Source: an uncultured Bacteroidales bacterium (GTDB lineage Bacteria > Bacteroidota > Bacteroidia > Bacteroidales > Muribaculaceae). Taken from it: DNA of 55,263 bases. This document shows, piece after piece, positions 40,447 through 48,743 of the stretch. The first letter of the stretch is position 1, and every line of letters starts with the position of its first letter. Location: contig URIC01000007.1 of the NCBI GenBank assembly GCA_900547755.1, positions 1-55,263 on the forward strand, written 5' to 3'. The notes beneath the pieces are model-generated. The model saw only the letters and a program-made list of their open reading frames with translations, ran no database searches and was not told the DNA's origin. The position numbers and the translations under genes were made by a program.

Positions 40447-42132
40447 ATGGACAAAAAATTGTCAGTGGCTGTGGCCGGTCTTGCCATTTTGGTGGGAGCG
40501 TCGTCTTGCAGCAAAAAGCTCTCTCAGTTCAAGAGCGATTTTTTCTTGGTCAATCCTGCTCCGCTTGAGGTGCAGGGGCAGACTGTGCCCGCTGTGGTGA
40601 GCGGTAATATCCCGGCTAAGTTTATGGTCAAGAACGCCGAGGTGAAGGTGACTCCCGTACTGGTGTATGCCACCGGTGAGACTGCTTCCGCCCCTTATGT
40701 CATTCAGGGTGAGAATGTGCGTGCTAACGGCACGGTCGTGAATTATCAGACCGGCGGTACGGTCAATATACCTGTTTCCGTGGTTTACAGCCCTGAGATG
40801 GCCAAGAGCGACCTCTGCCTCGATTTTGCCGTTGACCAGAACGGCAAGCGCTATGTGCTGCCTCGCGTAAAGGTGGGCGAGGGTGTGGTAGCCACTTCCA
40901 CTCTTGCCAGTGCCGCCACAGTGACACCCGCCACTGCCCGCGACAATTTCCAGAAGGTAATCAACGAGAAGTACAGCGCCGACATCCATTTCCTCATCAA
41001 TCAGGCCAACATACGCGGCTCCGAGACAAAGGGCGCCGCTTACGTGGACCTGGGCAAGAAGCTGCGTGAGGCTGCCGCCGACCCGAAGCGTGAGATTGCC
41101 GACATCTCCATCAGCTCTTTCGCTTCCCCCGAGGGTACTTACGACTTCAATAAGGCGTTGGCCGAGAAGCGCGAGAAGAATACCACCGCCCTGGTGGAGG
41201 GACAGCTCAAGAAGGACAAAATCACAGAGTTCGGCGAGCTGACATCCAACTTCACTCCCGAGGACTGGGACGGCTTCCGTCAGCTTGTGGAGAAGAGCAA
41301 TATCCAGGACAAGGAACTTATCCTCTATGTGTTGAGTTCTCAGACCGACCCTGAGCTGCGCGAGAAGGAGATTCGCAATCTTGCGGGCGTATTCGACGAG
41401 CTGGCCGACCAGATTCTGCCTCAGCTGCGTTATAGCCGCGTGCTGGCTTCCATTAATGTAATCGGCAAGAGCAATGAGGAGCTGGTGAACCTCTTCAATA
41501 CCAATCCTTCCGCCCTTACAGCCGATGAGATGCTGTACATAGCCACACTTACCAATGACAACAACAAGAAAATGGAGGTGTACAACCAGGCATGCCAGAC
41601 ATTCCCGAAGGATTACCGCACATTCAACAACCTGGGTCTCACCCAGTATGTGGCCGGCGACTATGATGGCGCCCTCGCAAATTTCGAGCAATCACTCCGT
41701 CTGAAGCCGGGCAACCATGAGGCTGAGATGAACAAGGGTCTTGTGGAGATGCTCTCCGGCAAGTACACCGACGCTTATCAGGCTTTCGGCGCTGCTTCCG
41801 ATGTGCCCGAGGTAGGTGACGCTCTCGGCGTATATTACCTGAGCCAGGGTCAGATTCCCGCAGCAGTGAACGCTTTCGGCCAGGCAAAGAACAACAATGC
41901 CGCTCTTGCCCAGATTCTGGCCAAGGACTATTCCGCAGCCCGCAACACACTCAGCGCTATCGCGGCTCCGGACGCCACCACTTATTACCTGATGGCTGTT
42001 TTGGGCGCCCGTACCAACAATGAGAATATGGCGCTGAGCAATCTGCGTCAGGCTATCCGTCTGGATTCATCGCTGGCCAATCGGGCCAAGAACGACCTTG
42101 AGTTCGCCAAGATAAATCTCAGTTATCTCTGA
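40447..42132 (+). CDS. TPR-containing outer-membrane lipoprotein
   Basis: 561 residues from the ATG at 40447. The frame is open for 56 codons upstream, but MDKKLS is followed by a proper lipobox (ASSC, C21), which fixes the start. After the lipid anchor comes a beta-rich domain (about 30-170). Then comes an OmpA-like alpha/beta domain (IHFLINQANIRGSE, SISSFASPEGTYDFNKALAEKRE, about 195-300). At least three TPR-like units follow near 400-540 (YRTFNNLGLTQYVAGDYDGAL). Its placement suggests an envelope scaffold; the function is not known. No partner genes lie beside it. The leader starts with a weak promoter near 40326-40356. Confidence 0.78.
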   Translation: MDKKLSVAVAGLAILVGASSCSKKLSQFKSDFFLVNPAPLEVQGQTVPAVVSGNIPAKFMVKNAEVKVTPVLVYATGETASAPYVIQGENVRANGTVVNYQTGGTVNIPVSVVYSPEMAKSDLCLDFAVDQNGKRYVLPRVKVGEGVVATSTLASAATVTPATARDNFQKVINEKYSADIHFLINQANIRGSETKGAAYVDLGKKLREAAADPKREIADISISSFASPEGTYDFNKALAEKREKNTTALVEGQLKKDKITEFGELTSNFTPEDWDGFRQLVEKSNIQDKELILYVLSSQTDPELREKEIRNLAGVFDELADQILPQLRYSRVLASINVIGKSNEELVNLFNTNPSALTADEMLYIATLTNDNNKKMEVYNQACQTFPKDYRTFNNLGLTQYVAGDYDGALANFEQSLRLKPGNHEAEMNKGLVEMLSGKYTDAYQAFGAASDVPEVGDALGVYYLSQGQIPAAVNAFGQAKNNNAALAQILAKDYSAARNTLSAIAAPDATTYYLMAVLGARTNNENMALSNLRQAIRLDSSLANRAKNDLEFAKINLSYL

Positions 42133-42154
42133 TTAGGAGTCTCTTTACATACTA

Positions 42155-42190
42155 CAACGGCCGACATCCATTTCGGGAAGTCGGCCGTTG
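42155..42190. terminator. Bidirectional terminator between convergent genes
   Basis: A perfect 11-bp stem, CAACGGCCGAC (42155-42165) with GTCGGCCGTTG (42180-42190), lies 22 nt after the TPR lipoprotein stop and 16 nt past the end of the convergent Fur-family gene. Confidence 0.7.
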
Positions 42191-42205
42191 CTGTGTTTCG
42201 ATGTC

Positions 42206-42643
42206 TCATTGCCTGTCGCAATCGGGGCAGATTCCTTTGAGCATATAGTTGGCGGACAGGACCGTGAAGCGGGCGGGGAGATGTACCGGTGGGACGGGGA
42301 GTGCGGGAAAGCAGAAAACACGGCGGCAACGCTCGCAGTAGAAGTGGACGTGCAGGTCTTCGGAGTCGTCTTGTTCCGGCAGTTCCCGGGTGTGGTCTCC
42401 GTGGCAGGGCTCGTAGCGGGTTATGCCCCTGCCGTCCTCCAGGGCATGAATCAGACCGTGGGAGGCGAGCTGAGACAGCACTCTCGAGACGCTGGACTTT
42501 TCCAAAGTCTGCAGTCGCTCCTCCAGGTCGGCGAGGCACAGGGGGCGGTCGGAGTCAAGGAGGGCGCGCATCACCAATATTCGGTTGGAGGTGGCGCGCA
42601 CACCGTGTGCTTCGAGCATGTAGGCAATCTGTTCCGTATCCAT
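42206..42643 (-). CDS. Fur-family transcriptional regulator
   Basis: 145 residues. The N-terminal winged helix (about 1-80) has VRATSNRILVMRALL, CLADLEERL and SSVSRVLSQLASHGLI. The C-terminal metal region has HVHFYCERC, then GICPDC at the end: the two C-x-x-C pairs of the structural zinc site, and a His-rich segment typical of Fur/Zur/PerR. It is divergent from a Zn/Cd-type P-ATPase gene, so a zinc sensor is a fair guess, but Fur, Zur and PerR cannot be told apart by eye. The -7 element is only 4 nt before the ATG, so the transcript appears leaderless. Confidence 0.85.
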   Translation of the reverse strand: MDTEQIAYMLEAHGVRATSNRILVMRALLDSDRPLCLADLEERLQTLEKSSVSRVLSQLASHGLIHALEDGRGITRYEPCHGDHTRELPEQDDSEDLHVHFYCERCRRVFCFPALPVPPVHLPARFTVLSANYMLKGICPDCDRQ

Positions 42644-42647
42644 GCGG

Positions 42648-42655
42648 CAAAGTTA
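42648..42655 (-). promoter_or_regulatory. -7 element of the Fur-family gene
   Basis: TAACTTTG (42655-42648, minus strand), 4 nt before the start codon. No good -33 lies upstream. Confidence 0.5.
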
Positions 42656-42720
42656 GGCATTTTTGGCGAGATGCAGTCGGCTTCCGGCGTTTTTGACACT
42701 CGGTTGCATCTTTTATCGCT

Positions 42721-42728
42721 TAATTTTG
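42721..42728 (+). promoter_or_regulatory. -7 element of the P-type ATPase gene
   Basis: TAATTTTG, 28 nt before the ATG at 42757. No TTTG lies 19-21 nt upstream (the nearest is at 42692-42695, gap 25). The intergenic region (42644-42756) is where the Fur-family regulator would act. Confidence 0.5.
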
Positions 42729-42756
42729 TGTCCGAAAACAAAAGCAAAGACTATAT

Positions 42757-44700
42757 ATGAAGAATACAGATAGGCATACTCATGCTCATGGCCATTCCCA
42801 CGGACATGGAGAGTCTGAATACCGTTGGTGGGCGATGCCCGCTATCTCTTTCGCATTGTTGGCGACAGGTATGTGTATGGAGCATGCCGGTATATATTGG
42901 TTCGTAAACGGCGGATATGTGGAGCCGCTGTGGTATCTGGCGTCATTCTTGCCGGTGGGGCTGCCGGTGATACGGGAGGCTGTGGCCTCGTTGCGTGTAC
43001 ATGACTGGTTTAACGAATTGATGTTGATGGTCATAGCCTCGGCGGGCGCCTTCTGTATAGGCGAATATCCGGAGGCCGTGGGCGTCATGTTGTTCTATTC
43101 CATAGGCGAAAGCCTTCAGGACAAAGCGGTCAGCCGCGCTACGCGCAACATATCTCGCCTTGTGGATGTGCGTGTGGAGCATGCACGAGCGGTACGCAAG
43201 GGCAAGGTCACGGAGGTGCCACCCGCAGATGTCAAGACAGGCGAAACAATAGAGGTGCTTCCGGGACAGCGTGTGGCTATAGACGGGAAACTGCTGGGCG
43301 AGGCGGCTACATTCGACACTTCGGCGCTTACGGGAGAGAGTGTGCCGCGACTCATAGAGCCGGGAGGAGAGGTGCTGGCAGGTATGATTTCCTGTACCCG
43401 GGCGGTGCGTATTCAGACCTTGCGTCCGTATGCCGACAGCGCTTTGGCCCGGATTATGGAAATGGTCAGCCAGGCTTCGGCGCGGAAGGCGCGCACGGAG
43501 CTGTTCATCCGTCGGTTCAGCCGCATCTATACACCTGTCGTGATAGCTATGGCGGTCCTTCTGGTGGCTGTTCCGGCTTTTGTCGGTTTGCTGGACCACT
43601 CATACCGCTATGTCTTCTCTGAATGGCTGTATCGCGGCCTGGTGTTCCTGGTATGTTCCTGTCCCTGCGCGCTCGTGATAAGTGTGCCGTTGGGCTACTT
43701 TGCCGGTATCGGCGCTGCCTCGCGTCTCGGTGTGCTGTTCAAGGGTGGCAATTATCTGGATACGGCGGCAAAGCTCACCGATGTGGCTTTCGACAAGACG
43801 GGCACGCTCACTTCCGGCCGCTTCAGCGTGGACAGCGTAGAGAGCGTTGTGCTGGCTGAGGACAAGCTGCTGCGGCTTATGGCGGCAGCCGAGAGCCGCA
43901 GCACTCATCCTCTGGCGAAGGCTCTTGTGGAGTATGTGAAGGAGAAGGGGCTTGCCTGCCCTGCCATAACGGAAGCCAGGGAGACCCCCGGCGAAGGCGT
44001 CGAGGCCAAGATAGAAGGAAAACTTGTGGCGACGGGAAATGCGAAGCTTATGCGCCGTCTGGGAGTCGAAGTGCCGGCCTCGTCGGCTCAGGCATCCGTT
44101 ACCGTTATCCTGTGTGCCATAGACGGGTGTTATGCAGGCTGTGTGGGGCTGGCGGATACGTTGAAGCCGGATGCGCGGGAGGCATTGGTAAGGCTGCATA
44201 AACTCGGAATCAGGCACATAGTGATGCTGTCCGGGGACCGCCAGGGGGCAGTGGACGGGTTTGCGGGACTCGCCGGCCTTGAGGAGGCCTGCGGAGAGAT
44301 GCTTCCGCAGGACAAGGCTTCATACGTGGAAAAGATAGCCTCTATGCCGGGGCGTACCATAGCCTTTGTGGGGGACGGCATGAACGATGCGCCTGTACTC
44401 GCGGTGAGCGACGTGGGCATAGCCATGGGAGCATGGGGAAGCGACGCGGCCATAGAGAGCGCCGATGTGGTGATAGAGACGGACAAGGTAAGCCGCGTGG
44501 CTACAGCCGTGGAGATAGGCCGCGCTACACATAGAACGGTGCTTGAGAACATAGTCGGCGCCATCGGCGTCAAGGTGCTGGTGCTTGCTCTCGGAGGACT
44601 TGGCATAGTATCCCTGTGGGCGGCGGTGTTTGCCGATGTAGGTGTGGCTCTGCTGGCGGTATTCAACTCGATGCGCATAATGTGGCGCCGCTACAGATAG
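42757..44700 (+). CDS. Zn/Cd-type P1B metal-exporting ATPase
   Basis: 647 residues. The N-terminus is His-rich (HTHAHGHSHGHG, residues 7-18) instead of carrying a heavy-metal-associated domain. Core motifs: TGES in the actuator domain, C302-P303-C304 in the membrane helix SCPCALVIS, D346 in DKTGT, the HP dipeptide in STHPLA, and GDGMNDAP. Eight hydrophobic helices fit the P1B group. CPC with this form and the C-terminal metal-site helix suggest Zn2+, Cd2+ or Pb2+ export (ZntA/CadA type) rather than copper, but that is a family inference. It is divergent from a Fur-family gene, the likely regulator. Confidence 0.88.
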   Translation: MKNTDRHTHAHGHSHGHGESEYRWWAMPAISFALLATGMCMEHAGIYWFVNGGYVEPLWYLASFLPVGLPVIREAVASLRVHDWFNELMLMVIASAGAFCIGEYPEAVGVMLFYSIGESLQDKAVSRATRNISRLVDVRVEHARAVRKGKVTEVPPADVKTGETIEVLPGQRVAIDGKLLGEAATFDTSALTGESVPRLIEPGGEVLAGMISCTRAVRIQTLRPYADSALARIMEMVSQASARKARTELFIRRFSRIYTPVVIAMAVLLVAVPAFVGLLDHSYRYVFSEWLYRGLVFLVCSCPCALVISVPLGYFAGIGAASRLGVLFKGGNYLDTAAKLTDVAFDKTGTLTSGRFSVDSVESVVLAEDKLLRLMAAAESRSTHPLAKALVEYVKEKGLACPAITEARETPGEGVEAKIEGKLVATGNAKLMRRLGVEVPASSAQASVTVILCAIDGCYAGCVGLADTLKPDAREALVRLHKLGIRHIVMLSGDRQGAVDGFAGLAGLEEACGEMLPQDKASYVEKIASMPGRTIAFVGDGMNDAPVLAVSDVGIAMGAWGSDAAIESADVVIETDKVSRVATAVEIGRATHRTVLENIVGAIGVKVLVLALGGLGIVSLWAAVFADVGVALLAVFNSMRIMWRRYR

Positions 44701-44710
44701 CCTTATGTCA

Positions 44711-44756
44711 ATACAGCCCGGGCAGCCCGCTAAGATGCGGGTTGCCCGGGCTGTAT
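44711..44756. terminator. Strong terminator hairpin after the P-type ATPase
   Basis: A 20-bp stem (44711-44730 with 44737-44756, 6-nt loop TAAGAT) with one G-T pair lies 10 nt after the ATPase stop and 21 nt past the end of the convergent small gene. No long T-run follows on either strand. Confidence 0.65.
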
Positions 44757-44776
44757 GTGTGGCCTGTTTCGTCCGG

Positions 44777-44953
44777 TTATTGGTTCGGACCCTCGAATGT
44801 GCCTATGGCGAATAGCCAATACAGCAGAATCAGAGCCAGGATTATGACTCCTGTCCAAAGCCATATTTTGTTCAATGCGCGACGTGCCTTCCGTTTGCCT
44901 TCGCGTATATGTTCGCGTTCCAGGCGTACTTCTTTTGATTCCTTGTGTGTCAT
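44777..44953 (-). CDS. Small single-pass membrane protein
   Basis: 58 residues from the ATG at 44953 (MTHKESKEVRLERE). The reading 10 codons longer starts with a Cys/Thr-rich piece and is less likely. A charged helix (about 1-30) leads to one membrane helix (about 33-52, WLWTGVIILALILLYWLFA) and a short tail. I do not recognise a family name. It lies 79 nt downstream of dnaB on the same strand with no clear own promoter, so it may be transcribed with it. Confidence 0.65.
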   Translation of the reverse strand: MTHKESKEVRLEREHIREGKRKARRALNKIWLWTGVIILALILLYWLFAIGTFEGPNQ

Positions 44954-45032
44954 AGTAGTGAGTGTTTTACAGGATAAACACACTGCTTCGAGGAATGTTC
45001 ATACGCCGCCGGTCATAATGAAGTGCGGTTTA

Positions 45033-46595
45033 TCAGAACGGTACGGGTGATTCTCCGGGAGCGGGCATGATGTCGGGCATCGGTCCTGCAAACGGGTCGG
45101 TGGGGCCTTGGAATGAGTCGGCTCCGTTGAAAGGGTCTGTATCGTCGGGAGCGGGAGGCGGCGCCGTTTTTTCGCTGTTCATGCGGCTCTGTACTGTGGC
45201 GGTGCGTATGGTGGTGCCTTTGTTCCAGTCTTCGAAACGTACATATTTGTCCACGAAACGGAGCTTTACGGTGCCTACCTGGCCGGAACGGTGCTTGGCG
45301 ACAATGAACTCGGCCAGGCCACGTATGTCCCTGCCCTCGGCATCCTCGCTTGAGCGGGTGTAGTACTCCGGGCGGTGAATGAAGGCCACGAAGTCGGCAT
45401 CCTGTTCTATGGCGCCGGATTCACGGAGGTCGGAGAGTACGGGACGTTTGTCCTCGCGTGTTTCGGTGGAGCGGTTCAGCTGGGACAGGGCTATGATGGG
45501 AATGTTCAGTTCCTTGGCCAGGGCCTTTAGATTTCGGGAGATGGTACTCACTTCCTGTTCGCGGGAGCCGAACTTCATGCCTGTGGCGTTCATGAGCTGC
45601 AGGTAGTCTATTATTATCATCCGGACACCATGTTCGCGTACCAGCCGTCGGGCTTTGGTGCGGAGTTCCGTGATAGAGAGGCCGGGGGTCTCGTCTATAT
45701 ACATGGGGGCTCCGAAGAGGTAGTTCTGGCGTGTCGTGAGGCGGTCCCATTCGTCCTGGCTCAGCCGGCCGGAACGTATTGTGTCGCCGGGGATTTCGCA
45801 AACGTTGGACAGGATACGGTTCACGAGCTGCACATTGCTCATCTCCAGGGAGAAGATAGCCAGAGGAATCGAGAAGTCCATAGCCATATTCTTGGCCATG
45901 GAGAGGACGAAAGCCGTCTTGCCCATGGCGGGGCGTGCGGCGATGATTATGAGGTCGGAGTTCTGCCAGCCGCTGGTGAGCTTGTTCAGGTCCTCGTAGC
46001 CTGTGTTAAGACCCGATAGGCCGCTCTCGCGGTTGGAAGCGGCCTCAATCATGCGTAGCGCCTGGTTGATGACAGAGTCCACCTGTACCACTTCGCGCTT
46101 CAGCTGTGTCTGGGAAATCTCGAACAGTTCTCCCTCGGCCTGCTGCAGCAGGTCGTCTATGTCGTTGCTCTCGTCGAAAGCCTCGTTCTGCACCTTCGAG
46201 GAGAATGAAATAAGGCGGCGTGCCAGGTATTTCTGGGCTATGATGCGGGCGTGGTATTCCACGTGTGCGGCAGATGTCACGCGGGCTGTCAGTTCGGTAA
46301 TGGCCACGGCGCCCCCCACCTCTTCCAGTGTGCCGTCGGCACGCAGTTGCTCTATCACGGTGAGCATGTCGATAGGGCGCTGGTTGGCGCCCAGGCGGCA
46401 TATCGCCTCGAAGATTTTCTGGTTTCGGGGGTCGTAGAAGCTGTCGGGCACGAGCAGGTCGCAGACCTCGGAGTAGGCGTCTTTCTCAAGCATCACGGCA
46501 CCCAGCACCATTTCTTCCAGCTCGGTGGCCTGGGGTTGCAGTTTGCCGGCAGCGTCAGTAATCTGTGGGGTATGTTTCGGTTTTACGGGAGGCAT
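45033..46595 (-). CDS. dnaB: Replicative DNA helicase DnaB
   Basis: 520 residues. DnaB is the ring helicase of the replication fork. The N-terminal domain (about 20-125, LEEMVLGAVMLEKDAYSEV) is linked to the RecA-like ATPase with Walker A ARPAMGKTAF, Walker B MIIIDYLQLM and ALSQLNRSTETR. A linker and a Pro-rich C-terminal tail of ~50 residues follow. Length and order are normal for Bacteroidetes. rsgA starts upstream on the same strand and its stop is 30 nt from the dnaB ATG. Confidence 0.96.
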   Translation of the reverse strand: MPPVKPKHTPQITDAAGKLQPQATELEEMVLGAVMLEKDAYSEVCDLLVPDSFYDPRNQKIFEAICRLGANQRPIDMLTVIEQLRADGTLEEVGGAVAITELTARVTSAAHVEYHARIIAQKYLARRLISFSSKVQNEAFDESNDIDDLLQQAEGELFEISQTQLKREVVQVDSVINQALRMIEAASNRESGLSGLNTGYEDLNKLTSGWQNSDLIIIAARPAMGKTAFVLSMAKNMAMDFSIPLAIFSLEMSNVQLVNRILSNVCEIPGDTIRSGRLSQDEWDRLTTRQNYLFGAPMYIDETPGLSITELRTKARRLVREHGVRMIIIDYLQLMNATGMKFGSREQEVSTISRNLKALAKELNIPIIALSQLNRSTETREDKRPVLSDLRESGAIEQDADFVAFIHRPEYYTRSSEDAEGRDIRGLAEFIVAKHRSGQVGTVKLRFVDKYVRFEDWNKGTTIRTATVQSRMNSEKTAPPPAPDDTDPFNGADSFQGPTDPFAGPMPDIMPAPGESPVPF

Positions 46596-46625
46596 GGGTC
46601 AATGTTCTGTCTTTAAGCGGTTTCC

Positions 46626-47600
46626 TTAAAACGGCTTACGGTATTTGTCAGTGTCGGAGTCTTCCAAAACAGAGAGGTAAGAGGCATATCGGCTTTGGGC
46701 TATGCGTTGTTTCTCCAGGGCCTCGCGCACGTGGCATCCCGGCTCGTGGGTATGTGTGCAGTTCTGGAAACGACATCCTTTGGCCTCCTTGAAAATCTCG
46801 GGGAAGTAATGGCTTACCTGTGCCGGGTCAAAGTCAATGGTGCCGAAGCCTTTCACTCCCGGTATGTCTATTAATGCGCCGCCTCCGGGTATTCGGTACA
46901 TCTCGGAGAATGTGGTGGTGTGCATACCGGTATGATGGGAGGCGGAAATGTCGCCTATGCGTATGTCCAGGCCTGGCACCAGGGCGTTTATGAGAGAGCT
47001 CTTCCCTACCCCGCTGTTGCCGGCCAGCAGAGTGATTCTGTCCTTCACCAGGGCCTTCACTTCGGCCAGTCCGGTGCCGGTAGCGGCGGAAGTGAACACC
47101 ACCGGGTATCCTATAGAGGAATACAGGTGTTCAAGGGCATCGGCCAGTTCGCGGTCTTCGTCATCCCAGGTGTCGGCCTTGTTCAGTAAAAGCGCGGCGG
47201 GGACCGCGTAAGCCTCGGCGGTGGCCAGGAAGCGGTCAATGAAAGTGAGCGGAGTGTCGGGGTTTCGCAGGGTGGCCACCAGGAGCGCCAGGTCCAGGTT
47301 CGCGGCCAGTATGTGACACTCTTTGCTGAGGTTGGTGGCACGTCGCACAATGTAGTTGCGTCGCGGTTCCACGGCAGTGATGTAGCCTGTGCCCTCGGCG
47401 TTGGGCGTGACTGTGACGCGGTCGCCCACAGTCACCGGATTGGTGGTGCGCAGGCCCTTGATGCGGAAATTGCCCTTCACCTTACACTGTACGGGGCGTG
47501 CGTCCGGGGAGTCCGGCAGCACTTCGGCCCAGCTGCCGGTGTTGCGTATCACAGTGCCGGAGAAGGGCGCTGCGGGCGTTGTGGCTGCATTGAGGTCCAT
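46626..47600 (-). CDS. rsgA: Ribosome small-subunit-dependent GTPase RsgA
   Basis: 324 residues. RsgA helps mature the 30S subunit. An N-terminal OB fold (about 12-80) precedes the circularly permuted GTPase: LLNKAD (G4) comes before GNSGVGKSSLINAL (G1) and DIPGVKGFG (G3). The C-terminal zinc site is C-x-x-x-x-C-x-H-x-x-x-x-x-C (GCRFQNCTHTHEPGC). The order is the family's signature. The gene starts 4 nt after the mannose-1-phosphate guanylyltransferase stop, so they are co-transcribed, followed by dnaB. Confidence 0.95.
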   Translation of the reverse strand: MDLNAATTPAAPFSGTVIRNTGSWAEVLPDSPDARPVQCKVKGNFRIKGLRTTNPVTVGDRVTVTPNAEGTGYITAVEPRRNYIVRRATNLSKECHILAANLDLALLVATLRNPDTPLTFIDRFLATAEAYAVPAALLLNKADTWDDEDRELADALEHLYSSIGYPVVFTSAATGTGLAEVKALVKDRITLLAGNSGVGKSSLINALVPGLDIRIGDISASHHTGMHTTTFSEMYRIPGGGALIDIPGVKGFGTIDFDPAQVSHYFPEIFKEAKGCRFQNCTHTHEPGCHVREALEKQRIAQSRYASYLSVLEDSDTDKYRKPF

Positions 47601-47604
47601 AGGC

Positions 47605-48696
47605 TCAGATGTATTCGTCGCTGAAGCGGGATTTCAGTTCGTTGACTATGGAGCGTATTTCCTGTTCCTGGCTGCGGGGCACTATCAGCAGCGCGTTGCC
47701 GTTTTCAGCCACAATGTAGTCCTGAAGTCCGCTTGCCACCACTACTTTGTCCCCCTTGATTGCGAACACGCTGCCGGTGCAGTCGCGGGTCAGGAGCTTG
47801 CAGTTCTGGGTTACGTTGCCCTCTCTGTTCTTTGGTGACACCTCATAGAGAGCGCCCCAGGTGCCGAGGTCGCTCCAGCCCATGTCCACAGGCATGACGT
47901 ACACATTTTTTGCTTTCTCCATAATCGCGTAGTCTATGGATATGCTGGGGGCGGTGGGGAACGCATCGGCGATGAATCGTGCCTCCTCCGGGGTTCCGTA
48001 GATGCCGTTGCCCGTGTCGAATACCTCGGCTATGTCGGGTGCGAGTGTGGCAAAGGCTTTTAGAATGGTATCGGCTTTCCAGAGGAATATGCCGGAGTTC
48101 CAGAGGAAATCCCCGCTGGCAAGGAGTATCCGGGCCATCTCCAGGGTGGGCTTTTCGGTGAAGCACTTCACCTTGGCTACGTCCGGGGAGTCGGTGCAGA
48201 ACACACCCTGCTGTATATATCCGTATCCGGTCTCAGGGGCTGTGGGACGGATACCGAAGGTAAGGAGTGCCGGATGGGACTCCACGTAGTCAAGCCCCTT
48301 GTCCGTGGCCTCACGGAAAGCGTCTTCCTTAAGTATGAGGTGGTCCGAAGGGAGAGTGATGACCGATGCTTCGGGGTCCCTGGCATGGATGTGGTGTGTG
48401 GCCCAGCAGATGCAGGGGGCGGTGTTGCGGCGTGCCGGCTCGAACAGTATGTTCTCCACCGGAATTTCGGGGAGCTGTTCTGTAATGAGGTGTTTGTAAG
48501 CCTCGTTTGTCACCAGGATTATATTCTTGTGGGGCACCAGGGGCAGCACCCTTTCCACAGTCATCTGTAGCAGGGAGCGGCCGGTGCCGAAGAAGTCGAG
48601 GAACTGTTTAGGCATGGCGCTGCGGGAGAAAGGCCAGAAACGCGAGCCTACTCCTCCGCACATGATTACGCAATATCTGTGAGTGTTCTGTGTCAT
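47605..48696 (-). CDS. Mannose-1-phosphate guanylyltransferase
   Basis: 363 residues. It makes GDP-mannose from mannose-1-phosphate and GTP for surface polysaccharides and lipopolysaccharide. The nucleotidyltransferase start VIMCGGVGSRFWPFSRSAMPKQFLDF is clear. FEPARRNTAPCI, ITLPSDHLI, ETGYGYIQ and FTEKPTLEMA follow, and MGWSDLGTWGALYE comes later. It is the short, single-domain form without the C-terminal isomerase. It is in one run with rsgA and dnaB; the first promoter for this run is not visible in the 47-nt gap upstream (48697-48743). Confidence 0.92.
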   Translation of the reverse strand: MTQNTHRYCVIMCGGVGSRFWPFSRSAMPKQFLDFFGTGRSLLQMTVERVLPLVPHKNIILVTNEAYKHLITEQLPEIPVENILFEPARRNTAPCICWATHHIHARDPEASVITLPSDHLILKEDAFREATDKGLDYVESHPALLTFGIRPTAPETGYGYIQQGVFCTDSPDVAKVKCFTEKPTLEMARILLASGDFLWNSGIFLWKADTILKAFATLAPDIAEVFDTGNGIYGTPEEARFIADAFPTAPSISIDYAIMEKAKNVYVMPVDMGWSDLGTWGALYEVSPKNREGNVTQNCKLLTRDCTGSVFAIKGDKVVVASGLQDYIVAENGNALLIVPRSQEQEIRSIVNELKSRFSDEYI

Positions 48697-48743
48697 GGAT
48701 AGCGGATTAAGGGACTATATAAGGCAGCTGCATCACGACAGTC

